Shown here: piece after piece, positions 1 through 8,252 of the stretch
Layout of the letters: each line of letters begins with the position of its first letter
Position numbering within the stretch: the stretch's first letter is position 1
Origin: Frankiales bacterium
GTDB lineage: Bacteria > Actinomycetota > Actinomycetes > Mycobacteriales > Jatrophihabitantaceae
NCBI GenBank assembly: GCA_025966315.1
Contig: JAOPUZ010000031.1
Span: forward strand, 1-64,000
Reading direction: 5' to 3'
DNA: 64,000 bases
Program-made: the position numbers and the translations under genes
The notes under the pieces: generated by a model
What the model saw: the letters and a program-made list of their open reading frames with translations, nothing else
The model's database searches: none
What the model was told of the DNA's origin: nothing

Positions 1-3
1 CCG

Positions 4-78
4 TGTGATCACAGACAGTAGCTGACTGTGAGGCGTGTGTTAAGCCAGATGTAAAGATTCTGTGTGTGACATGGATCA
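4..78. promoter_or_regulatory. Crp/GlxR-like palindromes upstream of the flagellar genes
   Basis: Positions 4-13 read TGTGATCACA, a perfect palindrome. Positions 63-78 read TGTGA-N6-TCACT, nine of ten matches to the TGTGA-N6-TCACA box bound by Crp-family regulators (Crp in mycobacteria, GlxR in corynebacteria). The second site lies about 180 bp upstream of the sigma-28-like promoter of flgN. What lies to the left is outside the window, so the regulated gene is uncertain. The match is seen; binding is inferred. Confidence 0.4.
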
Positions 79-243
79 CTATAGCTGTTTGTGGTCTACA
101 GCCCAGCAAACACGGGCCCTCCAGCACGCCGACCGGCATTCTGATGCCCTCACCTCATGGCTGTATTACCTGTGGGGCGATGGGATGGACAAGATCCGGC
201 CGGCAAGCGAACCGCTCGCCGGACGGTTCATCTCAAGCACTTC

Positions 244-271
244 TCAAGTTCAGTTGTCCGGCTGCCGATCA
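244..271 (+). promoter_or_regulatory. Sigma-28 (FliA/WhiG)-type promoter for the flgN operon
   Basis: TCAAGTTC at 244-251 and GCCGATCA at 264-271 match the flagellar sigma consensus TAAAGTTT-N11-GCCGATAA at 6/8 and 7/8 positions, with a 12-nt gap. The transcription start would fall near 280, about 25 nt before the flgN ATG at 306. Nothing else gene-like is seen in 1-305. Control of late flagellar genes by this sigma class is established in other bacteria; here it is inferred from the match. Confidence 0.5.
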
Positions 272-305
272 GTTACGCAGACCGGATAGGGAGTGTGAAG
301 GCCGA

Positions 306-815
306 ATGTTGGCGTCAACCGAAAGTGCGACCATGGGGTTCTCCGAGGTATCGACGTTGTTGTGGCGCGAACGCGAAGCGCTCCAGCTCCTACTGTTCAA
401 GCTCGTCGAGGAACAGCTGATCGTGTCAGCGGGCGAGAGCCGTTGGCTCGCCCCGGCCAACGACGAGGTCGAGATCGCCATCGAGCGGCTTCGCGGGACC
501 GAAGTACTACGGGCGGCTGAAGTCGAGGCATTGACGACCTCACTCGGCCGGCCGACTCCGCTCACGTTGGCCGAGCTGGCTGAGGTCTCACCCGAACCGT
601 GGGGGATGGTGCTGTCCGACCATCGCACCGAGATGCTCAAGCTCGTCGCTCAGATCGAGCAGGCCGCCGACGCCAACCGCAAGCTGCTCGCAGCCGGGGC
701 GCGGGCAGTCCGCGAGACGCTCCTGTCCATATCGGACGACGTCGACACCTACGACGCCCAAGGCCACACCCGAGCGGGCCTCCGCCGCCCCAGCATGATG
801 GACGAGCAGGCGTGA
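306..815 (+). CDS. flgN: Flagellar export chaperone, FlgN family
   Basis: A 169-residue, largely helical, charged protein directly before flgK-flgL, the usual place and size for FlgN, the cytoplasmic chaperone of the hook-filament junction proteins. The N-terminal part has the FlgN-like pattern of a helix starting near LLWREREALQLLLFKLVEEQ, and a long amphipathic helix follows around residues 95-135. I chose ATG 306 because a GAAGG ribosome-binding site precedes it by 4 nt. The frame stays open further upstream to 66, but that part has no ribosome-binding site and looks non-coding. FlgN sequences diverge strongly, so the call rests mainly on context, length and helix pattern. Confidence 0.75.
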   Translation: MLASTESATMGFSEVSTLLWREREALQLLLFKLVEEQLIVSAGESRWLAPANDEVEIAIERLRGTEVLRAAEVEALTTSLGRPTPLTLAELAEVSPEPWGMVLSDHRTEMLKLVAQIEQAADANRKLLAAGARAVRETLLSISDDVDTYDAQGHTRAGLRRPSMMDEQA

Positions 816-864
816 AATTCATGATCGGCACTCCCACCCACACGCACGCCTCAGGAGGACAGCG

Positions 865-2217
865 ATGAGCACGTTCTCCGGAATCACCAACGCTTCCGCC
901 GCGCTAGCGGCCCAGCAGTATGGCCTCAACGTGACGGGCCAGAACATCTCAAATGCCAACACCCCGGGTTACGTCCGGCAACGCGCCGAGCTGGCCGAGG
1001 CGGCGCCGGTCAACGGTGTGTCAACTATCTTTTCCCGTAACGTCGGCGCGTCGACAGGAGTGACGGTGTCCGACACGACCCGGGTGAACGATCCCGTACT
1101 TGACGCCCGTGCGCGCACTGAACATGGCAAGAACGGCTACGCCGCGGCGATGTCGAACACGATGTCGGACGTTCAGAACTTCTTCGACGAGCCCAGTGAC
1201 ACCGGCATCGCCGAGCAGCTCAACGATCTCTGGTCGTCCTTCACAGCGGTGTCGAACAACCCGAGTGACAACTCGGCGCGAAGCGTCGTGTTGCAGCAAG
1301 CCGGCAAGGTCACCTCGTCGCTGAACACAGCCGCCGGCGCCATCGCCGACCTGACGACCGCGACCAAAGACCAGCTGACCCAGACGATCACCGATGTCAA
1401 CGCATCGGCAGCCTCGGTAGCCAAACTGAACGGCGCGATCGCCGTCGGAAAGGTCACCGGCCAGGACACCAACTCCCTTCAGGATCAGCGGGACGCGTTG
1501 CTGCTCAAGATGGCCGACGACGCCGGGACGACGACATCGCTGCAGACCGACGGCACTTACACCGTGACGCTCGGCGGGCAGACCCTGGTGAGCGGCAGCA
1601 CCGTCAATGTCGTCGCGCTAACCAGTTCGAACGCACTGACCGTGGGCGGCAACGCCGCTGCAGCTGCCGGCGGAAACGCGCAAGGCCTGGTCGACGCCCT
1701 CACCACGGTCATCCCCGGGTACAGCAGCAAACTCGATGCGGTGGCCGGCGCGCTGGCAACCTCGGTCAACAACGCCAGCTCCAACGGCTTCGATCTTTCC
1801 GGTGCCGCCGGCGGCGCGTTCTTCAGCGGCACAACCGCAGCCACCATCTCGGTGGCCATCACCGACCCCTCGAAGATCGCCGCGTCGTCAACGCCGGGCG
1901 GCAACCTCGGCGGTGGCACGGCGCTGATCTTGGCCGGCTTCGGCACGCTGGCGGGCGGTGCGGACAAGACGTACGCCGCCTTCATCAGCTCGCTCGGTGC
2001 GGACGTGCAACGCGTCGCCCAGCAGGCCACGACCCAGAACTCGGTCACCACCAGCGTCGATGCCCAGGCCCAGTCAATCTCGGGCGTCAGCTTCGATGAG
2101 GAAGCGGCAAACCTGATGACCTACCAACGCGCCTACGAAGCGTCAGCCCGGGTCCTGACCACGGTGGACTCGACTCTTGACACTCTCATTAACCGAACCG
2201 GACGGGTTGGTCTCTAA
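865..2217 (+). CDS. flgK: Flagellar hook-associated protein 1 (FlgK)
   Basis: First hook-filament junction protein, 450 residues and secreted by the flagellar type III apparatus. The N-terminus (STFSGITNASAALAAQQYGL followed by NVTGQNISNANTPGYVRQ) is the diagnostic rod/hook/HAP D0 motif. The C-terminus (GVSFDEEAANLMTYQRAYEASARVL) is the matching FlgK D0 helix. The Ala/Gly/Thr-rich middle is variable. An AGGAGG-type ribosome-binding site lies 6-7 nt before the ATG. flgL follows after 2 nt, so the two are co-translated. Confidence 0.97.
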   Translation: MSTFSGITNASAALAAQQYGLNVTGQNISNANTPGYVRQRAELAEAAPVNGVSTIFSRNVGASTGVTVSDTTRVNDPVLDARARTEHGKNGYAAAMSNTMSDVQNFFDEPSDTGIAEQLNDLWSSFTAVSNNPSDNSARSVVLQQAGKVTSSLNTAAGAIADLTTATKDQLTQTITDVNASAASVAKLNGAIAVGKVTGQDTNSLQDQRDALLLKMADDAGTTTSLQTDGTYTVTLGGQTLVSGSTVNVVALTSSNALTVGGNAAAAAGGNAQGLVDALTTVIPGYSSKLDAVAGALATSVNNASSNGFDLSGAAGGAFFSGTTAATISVAITDPSKIAASSTPGGNLGGGTALILAGFGTLAGGADKTYAAFISSLGADVQRVAQQATTQNSVTTSVDAQAQSISGVSFDEEAANLMTYQRAYEASARVLTTVDSTLDTLINRTGRVGL

Positions 2218-2219
2218 CC

Positions 2220-3098
2220 ATGCGCGTAACCGAAGGATCGTCGTCCTACGGAGCCCTTGTCGGCCTGCAGAGCTCGGCATCGCGTCTCGCCGACCTGCAG
2301 AGCCAACTGTCTTCCGGTCGGCAGATCACCAAGCCGTCGGATTCGCCCACCGGTACCGCCCAGGCGTTGAACTTGCGCGGTGAGATCAAGCGCATGGATC
2401 AGTACCAGAGCAGCGCCAACGACGCGCTGGGTTGGCTGACAACGGTCGACTCGACGTTGAGCGGAACGAACACACAGCTGCAGAAGGTTCGCGAGTTGAT
2501 GCTCCAGTCGGCCAACGTCGGAAGCAACGACTCGACATCACAGGCAACGCTGGCTCAGCAGGTCGACCAGATTCGCACCTCGTTGATCTCGATGGCCAAC
2601 ACCAGCTACCTAGGTCGACCCGTATTCGGCGGTACCACCAGTGGCACCGTAGCTTTCGACGCCAGCGGCAGCTACGTGGGTGACAACGGCACGGTTAGCC
2701 GAACCGTTGGCCCAAACGCCACGGTCGATATCAATTCCGTCGGAACCGATGTCTACGGGCCCAATTCGTCCAACGTCTTCAACCTCCTTTCGACCATTTC
2801 AACCACCATGACGACCAACCCTTCGGCAGTCAGCGGGCAACTCGCCCAGCTCGACACGGCGATGACCACGATCAGCAACGTTCAGGGGCTGGCGGGCGCC
2901 AAATACTCGCGGGTGCAATCGACCCAGACCGTGGCGTCCAACAACACCCTTGCGCTGAAGTCGCAACTGTCGGACTTGCAGGACATTGATTTGGCCGACA
3001 TGGCCATCAAGGTCAGCACAGCCGACGCCTCGTACCAGGCCTCGCTGGCTACCACCGCGAAAATCCGACAGACCTCCCTACTCGATTTCTTGAGGTGA
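2220..3098 (+). CDS. flgL: Flagellar hook-associated protein 3 (FlgL)
   Basis: Second junction protein, 292 residues and flagellin-like. The N-terminal coiled D0/D1 region (residues 1-100) contains LQSQLSSGRQITKPSDSP, the conserved flagellin/HAP3 motif. The C-terminal helix ends with DLADMAIKVSTADASYQASL and the hydrophobic finish SLLDFLR. It starts 2 nt after flgK, and its stop overlaps the GTG of fliW by 4 nt (GTGA). FlgK and FlgL together connect hook and filament, so a filament gene must lie elsewhere; flagellin itself is not in this window. Confidence 0.96.
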   Translation: MRVTEGSSSYGALVGLQSSASRLADLQSQLSSGRQITKPSDSPTGTAQALNLRGEIKRMDQYQSSANDALGWLTTVDSTLSGTNTQLQKVRELMLQSANVGSNDSTSQATLAQQVDQIRTSLISMANTSYLGRPVFGGTTSGTVAFDASGSYVGDNGTVSRTVGPNATVDINSVGTDVYGPNSSNVFNLLSTISTTMTTNPSAVSGQLAQLDTAMTTISNVQGLAGAKYSRVQSTQTVASNNTLALKSQLSDLQDIDLADMAIKVSTADASYQASLATTAKIRQTSLLDFLR

Positions 3099-3577
3099 CC
3101 GTGACAACCACGCAGTCCTACGCTGCCGCCCATACGAACAGTGCTACGCATAGCGCTATGGATTCGCCGCGAGGCGCGAACGCCGACTTTGGCCGCATCC
3201 TCGAATTCGTCGAACCGATCCCGGGCTTTCCTGACGAGCGTGACTTCACGCTGTCGGCGATCGACCCCGACGGAGTGCTGTTCGCGATGCGCTCGCTGCG
3301 TACGCCAGACCTGCGCTTCATCGTGATGCCGCCGGAAGGGTTCTTTCCGGGATACCTGCCGCAAGTGAGCGAGGCCGACGTCACCTCGCTGGAACTGGGA
3401 CCCGAAGCCGAGCTGCAGATCATGGTTATTGTGACCGTTTCCGACGGCATCGGTGACGCGACAGCCAATCTGCTGGCGCCGATCGTGCTCGATCCGGAGC
3501 GCGGCCGGGCGATCCAGTTGATCCTCGACGACTCCGACCTGCCCCTGCGCGCACCACTGCTTGCTGCGGCAAGCTAG
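3095..3577 (+). CDS. fliW: Flagellar assembly factor FliW
   Basis: A 160-residue protein with the FliW core at about residues 30-150: [16 protein letters not shown] followed by a beta-rich body and [21 protein letters not shown]. In Bacillus, FliW binds flagellin and also sequesters CsrA, coupling flagellin synthesis to export. Here csrA is the next gene, which supports that partnership. I use GTG 3095, overlapping the flgL stop; GTG 3101 and ATG 3158 are possible later starts. The first ~28 residues are not part of the recognised fold. Confidence 0.93.
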   Translation: MTVTTTQSYAAAHTNSATHSAMDSPRGANADFGRILEFVEPIPGFPDERDFTLSAIDPDGVLFAMRSLRTPDLRFIVMPPEGFFPGYLPQVSEADVTSLELGPEAELQIMVIVTVSDGIGDATANLLAPIVLDPERGRAIQLILDDSDLPLRAPLLAAAS

Positions 3578-3626
3578 CGTTGCGGCAGACCCGGGCCCCG
3601 GGTCGCTGCTGCTGCAGGAGCGTGTC

Positions 3627-4136
3627 GTGCTGATCCTCACCCGCCGAGTAGGCGAGAGCATCGTCGTCGGAGACGACGTGACAGTGACCGTCTTCGAGGT
3701 GCGCGGCGATGCCGTTCGGATAGGCATCGACGCACCGCGGTCGGTTCAAGTGCATCGCCAAGAGGTGTACGACGAGCTGCGGCGTGTCAACGAGCAGGCC
3801 GTGTCGCCGAGCGACGCCGCGGTGGACGCGCTTCGCGGAGCGCTGGGATCGCCCTCGGCGGGGTCGGACGGCACCGAACCCAGCCAAACTAGCCAAACTA
3901 ACCCCGCCGGCGCAGCTAACCCAGCTAACCCAGTCGGCGAAGCTAACCCAGCCGGCAAAGCCAACGCAGCCGGCGAAGCCAACGCAGCCGGCAAAGCTGA
4001 CCCAGCCGGCAAAGCCAGCCCAGCTAACCCGGGCGGCGAAGGCAACCAAGCTAACCGGGACGCTCGGCCGGCCCGAGGTACGCCCAGACCTCGCCGCGCA
4101 CCGAAGCCGAGACCGTCGGACAGCACCGATCGATGA
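3627..4136 (+). CDS. csrA: CsrA translational regulator with long repeat tail
   Basis: Residues 1-62 ([17 protein letters not shown] and [19 protein letters not shown]) are a complete CsrA, the dimeric RNA-binding repressor that blocks ribosome-binding sites with GGA motifs. I chose GTG 3627 because the family starts exactly there and AGGAG lies about 9 nt upstream. Normal CsrA ends near 60-75 residues; this one has 169. The extra ~100 residues include six-residue repeats of the [12 protein letters not shown] type (about residues 92-140) and a basic, Pro/Arg-rich end. FliW is encoded just upstream and, in Bacillus, contacts the CsrA C-terminus, so the tail could affect that interaction (inference). 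Confidence 0.93.
   Translation: MLILTRRVGESIVVGDDVTVTVFEVRGDAVRIGIDAPRSVQVHRQEVYDELRRVNEQAVSPSDAAVDALRGALGSPSAGSDGTEPSQTSQTNPAGAANPANPVGEANPAGKANAAGEANAAGKADPAGKASPANPGGEGNQANRDARPARGTPRPRRAPKPRPSDSTDR
3895..4050 (+). repeat. 18-bp tandem repeat inside csrA
   Basis: Imperfect copies of an 18-bp unit (core GCCGGCAAAGCCAACGCA, drifting to GCCGGCGAAGCTAACCCA) run through the 3' half of csrA in frame. They encode Ala/Gly/Asn/Pro hexapeptides with alternating Lys and Glu. The multiple-of-three unit lets copy number change without frameshift. Confidence 0.9.
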
Positions 4137-4158
4137 CTGGCCCGCGTTGGCGGCCGAG

Positions 4159-4650
4159 TCATGCGACGCACCACAAACCGGCCTGACGTCGTAATGCCTG
4201 CCGCATGACGCGGCGCTCCCGGCGCTCCAGGTCGGCCAGTCGCACCTCGAGGGTCTCCAGGTCGACGTCAAGGGTGACAGCCAGGGCGCGCAGATCCTGC
4301 GAACCGCCCAGCGCACGGATAGCGGTGACCAGTTCGGCGACCCGCAGCAGCCTGCGGCTGGCCATCGCGTGCACCTGACGTTCCTCGCGGGTCTGCCACG
4401 GTCCGCAATCGTGCCGGCCGCGTTCCAGGTGCACGATCTCGTGAGCCAGGGTGGCCCGGCGCTGACCGCTGCTGGTGCCCGCTCGCAGTTCGATGATTCG
4501 ACCGTCACCGCTGATCTGTCCCAACAGGTCGCCAGTCATCGGCACGACCTGGATAGTGACGCCGGGCCATCGTTCGCCGAGGTCGTGCCAGGGGTCATAG
4601 GGCTGAATGATCGAGGATGCGGAGTGGGCAAGCGCGGCGCTGGGAGTCAT
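4159..4650 (-). CDS. ImmA/IrrE-family metallo-endopeptidase
   Basis: A 163-residue protein with the zinc-protease motif HEIVHLERG at about residue 91, preceded by the beta strands typical of the ImmA/IrrE fold (GDGRIIELRAGTSS). Family members cleave or antagonise an adjacent XRE-type repressor, as ImmA-ImmR does in ICEBs1 and IrrE-DdrO in Deinococcus. The XRE gene immediately upstream on the same strand (gap about 47 bp) fits that pairing. A TAGACA hexamer about 11 nt before the ATG could give it a separate, near-leaderless promoter. The actual substrate is unknown. Confidence 0.85.
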   Translation of the reverse strand: MTPSAALAHSASSIIQPYDPWHDLGERWPGVTIQVVPMTGDLLGQISGDGRIIELRAGTSSGQRRATLAHEIVHLERGRHDCGPWQTREERQVHAMASRRLLRVAELVTAIRALGGSQDLRALAVTLDVDLETLEVRLADLERRERRVMRQALRRQAGLWCVA

Positions 4651-4697
4651 GTCGGCATTGTCTAGTCAGGCACCGACAGTTCCGCCCGCGCTGTCGA

Positions 4698-5114
4698 TCA
4701 GCCGGGCGACTCATCCGGGCCGCGGCGCGCCGCGCGCGGCAATTGGCTGGCTTCCTCGTCCGGCTCGGAGCCCGCCCGGCTGCCGGCCGGATCGAGCATG
4801 GCGCGAATTATCTCGTCCACGGCACGACGCTGGCGCCGGTTCAATCGGGCGGCTTCCGTCGGCGGCTGATAGGGCTCTATCGACTCGGCCGGCAGATCGG
4901 CGGCCACCCGGAGCGCGCGTAGCGGCACCTCGAGTACCCGCGAAAACGCCACCAGTGTTTCTTCGTCCGGCTGTCCGTGATCACCGCGCAGATATCGGGC
5001 CGCGGTGTCGTGATTCAGCGAGTACCCCAGGTCGCGAGCCGCGCGTGACACGGCCCGACCACTGATGCCCTTGCGCGCGATGGCGGCGGTCAGCAGGTCG
5101 GACAGGGCCGTCAC
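4698..5114 (-). CDS. XRE-type HTH transcriptional regulator
   Basis: 138 residues from GTG 5114. An upstream in-frame GTG at 5180 would add 22 poorly ordered residues, and I prefer the shorter form because it begins right at the HTH (TALSDLLTAAIARKGISGRA). Residues 1-70 form a Cro/C1-like helix-turn-helix with SLNHDTAARYLRGDHGQPDEET. A short Arg-rich, acidic-ended C-terminal region follows. It lies upstream of the ImmA/IrrE protease on the same strand, so it is the likely protease target. It is divergent from another small HTH gene at 5403, leaving a shared control region of about 290 bp. Confidence 0.8.
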   Translation of the reverse strand: MTALSDLLTAAIARKGISGRAVSRAARDLGYSLNHDTAARYLRGDHGQPDEETLVAFSRVLEVPLRALRVAADLPAESIEPYQPPTEAARLNRRQRRAVDEIIRAMLDPAGSRAGSEPDEEASQLPRAARRGPDESPG

Positions 5115-5402
5115 CGGTCGAGGTCCAAGTCGGTCATCGAGCCGCTCATAAATCCGGCCGGACCGGGCCGAACACACCACTTCCGTGCAGACATGGCGTA
5201 GACAGTATCGGTCGCGATCGCAGCTCTGCTCGCCGCCCGACGGCGATTTCGGGACGCCACGCAGCCTTCCGGTGCAGTCACCGTGCAGCCACTACATAGT
5301 TTTCCACAGATTGTACGAATCTCCGTAAGACGTCGGACAAACTCGCTAATGTGGTGTTCCGCTCCCAAGTCGGGACGGATTGATCGGGGAGTACGAGCAG
5401 AC

Positions 5403-5606
5403 GTGCGCATCAGGAACAACCGAATCTTGCGCGACTACATCAGCCTTCTGGGCATGTCCGAACGAGAGTTGGCACGTCGGGCGGGCCTGAGCCATTCGAC
5501 GGTCAACCACCTGTTGACCGGACGCAGATCGACCTGCACGGCGCAAACCGCTCACGCGATCGAGGCGGCATTGGATGTACCGGGCGGCTTGATCTTTTCC
5601 GACTGA
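5403..5606 (+). CDS. Small HTH protein (excisionase/immunity-repressor-like)
   Basis: 67 residues from GTG 5403, nearly all of it a single XRE helix-turn-helix: ILRDYISLLGMSERELARR, then AGLSHSTVNHLLTGRRS and an AHAIEAAL helix. Such minimal HTH proteins occur in actinobacterial phages and mobile elements, but also as chromosomal regulators. The frame is open upstream to 5283, but GGGGAG sits about 12 nt before GTG 5403 and homology begins there. It is divergent from the XRE/ImmA pair, suggesting cross-regulation. A hairpin terminator follows at once. Confidence 0.75.
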   Translation: MRIRNNRILRDYISLLGMSERELARRAGLSHSTVNHLLTGRRSTCTAQTAHAIEAALDVPGGLIFSD

Positions 5607-5610
5607 TCAG

Positions 5611-5640
5611 CGCCGCGGGGGCGCCGGTCGGCGGCGTTTT
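5611..5640 (+). terminator. Rho-independent terminator
   Basis: CGCCGC (5611-5616) pairs with GCGGCG (5631-5636) over a GC-rich loop and runs into TTTT. It separates the small HTH gene from the infA operon. Confidence 0.7.
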
Positions 5641-5667
5641 GGCTTACCGCCCCGCCGTAGGTAAGCT
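5639..5667 (+). promoter_or_regulatory. Candidate promoter of the infA-rpoA operon
   Basis: TTGGCT (5639-5644) and TAAGCT (5662-5667) are spaced by 17 bp, a good fit to an actinobacterial housekeeping promoter. It sits in the 376-bp stretch before infA (5607-5982), where I see no gene. The leader would be about 310 nt long; other promoters nearer infA are possible. Confidence 0.35.
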
Positions 5668-5982
5668 GTCTAGTGGCGCATGCCGCCTTTCTTCATGTCT
5701 CGACGCCCATCGAGATTTCCACCGCCGGTCATCTAGATCTGGCTGCGGATGAAGCGAGCCCGTCAGCTGCGTCGCGACGACGTTCCGCTTGTACCGAGCA
5801 TGGACGTCGTGTGTCGGGTCAGCAGTGGCGGTACTGGTGGTGTCGATCGGGCAGCACAGCAAGTAGCACGACAATTAGCACAAGCAAGAGTCACAGCGCG
5901 ATGAACGTCGGTCGAGCTGTGTTGATCAGTGGGAACTGATTGACGGTCGGGAACGAACCAAAGCGGAGGCTGCGAACAGAAT

Positions 5983-6204
5983 ATGGCCAAAAAGGATGGG
6001 GCCATCGAGGTCGAGGGACGTGTCGTCGAACCCTTGCCCAATGCGATGTTCCGAGTGGAGCTGAGCAACGGGCACAAGGTTTTGGCCCACATCAGCGGCA
6101 AGATGCGGCAGCACTACATCCGGATCCTCCCTGAGGACCGGGTCGTGGTGGAGCTTTCGCCGTATGACCTGACCCGAGGTCGCATCGTCTACCGCTACAA
6201 GTGA
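5983..6204 (+). CDS. infA: Translation initiation factor IF-1
   Basis: 73 residues with a single OB (S1-like) fold: [20 protein letters not shown], then [20 protein letters not shown] and a [12 protein letters not shown] end. IF-1 binds the ribosomal A site during initiation. Length and sequence are canonical. It is the first gene of the infA-rpmJ-rpsM-rpsK-rpsD-rpoA-rplQ operon, the standard actinobacterial order, and rpmJ begins 34 nt later. Confidence 0.99.
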   Translation: MAKKDGAIEVEGRVVEPLPNAMFRVELSNGHKVLAHISGKMRQHYIRILPEDRVVVELSPYDLTRGRIVYRYK

Positions 6205-6238
6205 GTCGTACTACTACTCGTGCAACAGGAGTGAGACC

Positions 6239-6352
6239 GTGAAGGTCAAGCCGAGCGTGAAGCCGATCTGCGACAAGTGCAAGGTAATCCGTCGCCACGG
6301 TCGCGTCATGGTCATCTGTGAGAACCTGCGCCACAAACAGCGCCAGGGCTGA
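6239..6352 (+). CDS. rpmJ: 50S ribosomal protein L36
   Basis: A 37-residue protein from GTG 6239: [20 protein letters not shown] and [15 protein letters not shown]. It keeps the zinc ligands Cys11, Cys14, Cys27 and His32, so it is the zinc-binding (C-plus) form, whereas S4 further along is zinc-less. An AACAGGAG site precedes the start by 5-6 nt. Placement between infA and rpsM is conserved. Confidence 0.97.
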   Translation: MKVKPSVKPICDKCKVIRRHGRVMVICENLRHKQRQG

Positions 6353-6592
6353 CAGCCGATCAGCAGTACCCAGCTTGAACGCAGCACCAGCAACAGGTAC
6401 CACCATCTATGCGCAGTCCTTCCTGGTCGCGTCTCGCAAGAGCGCAAGCAGGATCACCCCCGGTCGGAGGCCGGGGCCGTTCAGCCGGATCGTCAAGCGT
6501 TGGCGTGATTCGCCAGCACGGCCTATCTGGCAGGGCAACGAACGGACGGATGCGCACAAGACCTCCGGAGAAACAAAAAGGAGAACGCCCAC
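6353..6592 (+). other. Long rpmJ-rpsM intercistronic leader
   Basis: A 240-nt non-coding stretch inside the operon. It has a GC-rich stem CCCCGG/CCGGGG (6458-6463 with 6471-6476) and an AAAAAGGAG ribosome-binding site just before rpsM. A separate promoter or a processing/autoregulatory structure is possible, but nothing more can be supported. Confidence 0.4.
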
Positions 6593-6970
6593 ATGGCACG
6601 TTTGGCCGGTGTAGACCTGCCCCGCGAAAAGCGGATGGTCATCGCCCTTACCTACATCTACGGAGTCGGCCGCACTCGTGCGGAAGAGACGCTCGCGGCT
6701 ACCGGGATCAGTCCCGACCTGCGCGCTCGCGATCTGACCGATGAAGATCTGGTCAACCTGCGCAACCACATCGAAGGCGCATACAAGGTCGAAGGTGACC
6801 TGCGCCGTGAGGTGGCCGCCGACATCCGCCGCAAGATCGAAATCGGTTGCTATCAAGGCCTGCGGCATCGCCGCGGTCTGCCGGTGCACGGGCAGCGCAC
6901 CAAGACCAATGCCCGCACCCGCAAGGGACCGAAGAAGACCATCGCGGGTAAGAAGAAGGCCAAGAAGTAA
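6593..6970 (+). CDS. rpsM: 30S ribosomal protein S13
   Basis: 125 residues beginning [20 protein letters not shown], with [11 protein letters not shown], the [20 protein letters not shown] signature and a Lys-rich tail that threads into the decoding site. It sits in the small-subunit head and contacts the P-site tRNA. Canonical length and order (rpmJ-rpsM-rpsK). Confidence 0.99.
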   Translation: MARLAGVDLPREKRMVIALTYIYGVGRTRAEETLAATGISPDLRARDLTDEDLVNLRNHIEGAYKVEGDLRREVAADIRRKIEIGCYQGLRHRRGLPVHGQRTKTNARTRKGPKKTIAGKKKAKK

Positions 6971-6976
6971 CACCCG

Positions 6977-6994
6977 GGGCACCCTCGGGTGCCC
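6977..6994 (+). terminator. Intercistronic hairpin between rpsM and rpsK
   Basis: GGGCACCC (6977-6984) and GGGTGCCC (6987-6994) form a perfect 8-bp inverted repeat around a 2-nt centre, closing as a 7-bp stem with a CTCG tetraloop. No long U-tract follows, so attenuation or mRNA stabilisation is likelier than full termination. Confidence 0.5.
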
Positions 6995-7073
6995 TTGGAT
7001 GTCGCCATGTAGATGACCGGGCCACCGGCCATCCGCTCTCGTTTGTTTCGCCCACTTTTGGAGAAAACGGCAG

Positions 7074-7481
7074 ATGCCTCCCAAGACCCGCGCCGCTGGC
7101 GGCGCGAAGAAGGTCCGTCGCAAAGAGAAGAAGAACGTTGCGCACGGCCACGCTCACATCAAGAGCACCTTCAACAACACGATCGTTTCGATCACCGACC
7201 CGCAGGGCAACGTGATCAGCTGGGCCTCGGCGGGCCACGTCGGCTTCAAGGGCTCACGTAAGTCCACGCCGTTCGCCGCCCAGATGGCCGCCGAAAGCGC
7301 GGCACGCAAGGCCGCCGAGCACGGCGTCCGTAAGGTCGACGTCTTCGTCAAGGGCCCCGGCTCGGGCCGCGAGACGGCGATTCGTTCGCTGCAGGCGACG
7401 GGCCTCGAGGTCGGCACCATCTCCGATGTCACTCCGCAGCCGCACAACGGCTGCCGTCCACCCAAGCGCCGCCGGGTCTGA
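7074..7481 (+). CDS. rpsK: 30S ribosomal protein S11
   Basis: 135 residues with the S11 body: [40 protein letters not shown], and the Arg-rich end [20 protein letters not shown]. It forms part of the platform of the 30S subunit near the mRNA exit. A GGAGAAAACGGCAG leader gives the ribosome-binding site. It sits between rpsM and rpsD as usual. Confidence 0.99.
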   Translation: MPPKTRAAGGAKKVRRKEKKNVAHGHAHIKSTFNNTIVSITDPQGNVISWASAGHVGFKGSRKSTPFAAQMAAESAARKAAEHGVRKVDVFVKGPGSGRETAIRSLQATGLEVGTISDVTPQPHNGCRPPKRRRV

Positions 7482-7510
7482 CGAGATAACGACAAAGGAG
7501 AGATAGAGAA

Positions 7511-8116
7511 ATGGCACGTTATACCGGCCCCGCGACCCGCATCTCGCGTCGTCTCAACGTCGACCTCGTCGGCGGTGACGCCGCATTCGAGCGCCGTCCC
7601 TTCCCGCCCGGCCAGCACGGTCGCGCGCGCATCAAGCAGAGCGAATACCTGCTTCAGCTGCAAGAGAAGCAGAAGGCGAAGTACTCCTACGGCGTGCTCG
7701 AGAAGCAGTTCCGCCGCTATTACGAAGAGGCCACCCGCCGAAACGGCAAGACCGGTGACAACCTGCTGCAGATTCTCGAATCGCGGCTGGACAATGTCGT
7801 GTACCGCGCCGGCCTGACACGTACTCGCCGGCAGTCCCGTCAGCTCGTCAGCCACGGTCACTTCATGGTGAACGGGGTAAAGGTCAACATCCCGAGCTAC
7901 CGCGTCTCGCCGCTCGACATCATCGACGTCAAGCCGAAGTCGCTCGAAACCACACCGTTCCTGATCGCTCGCGAGACGCTGGGTGACCGGCCGATCCCGG
8001 CCTGGTTGCAGCTGGTCCCGTCCCGACTCCGCATCCTGGTGCACCAGTTGCCGGAGCGGGCCCAGATCGATATCCCGCTGACCGAACAGCTGATCGTCGA
8101 GCTGTACTCGAAGTAG
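7511..8116 (+). CDS. rpsD: 30S ribosomal protein S4, zinc-less form
   Basis: 201 residues. The N-terminal region (MARYTGPATRISRRLNVDL) lacks the cysteines of the zinc-binding S4 type, so this is the C-minus form used by actinobacteria. The S4 RNA-binding domain is near residues 92-155 (ESRLDNVVYRAGLTRTRRQS, QLVSHGHFMVNGVKVNIPS). S4 is a primary 16S rRNA binder and assembly initiator. rpoA follows after a 136-nt gap. Confidence 0.99.
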   Translation: MARYTGPATRISRRLNVDLVGGDAAFERRPFPPGQHGRARIKQSEYLLQLQEKQKAKYSYGVLEKQFRRYYEEATRRNGKTGDNLLQILESRLDNVVYRAGLTRTRRQSRQLVSHGHFMVNGVKVNIPSYRVSPLDIIDVKPKSLETTPFLIARETLGDRPIPAWLQLVPSRLRILVHQLPERAQIDIPLTEQLIVELYSK

Positions 8117-8252
8117 CTTCTCGCCATCGCCCCGTCCGGCCTGCGTCGATCTGGCGTGGCAACCGGGCGTGGCCTTGTGCGGGGTGATTACAACTGAATA
8201 GCAAGCGAGGGCGTCATATAGCGGTCGCCCCTAACCCAGAAGGAGCTCCACC

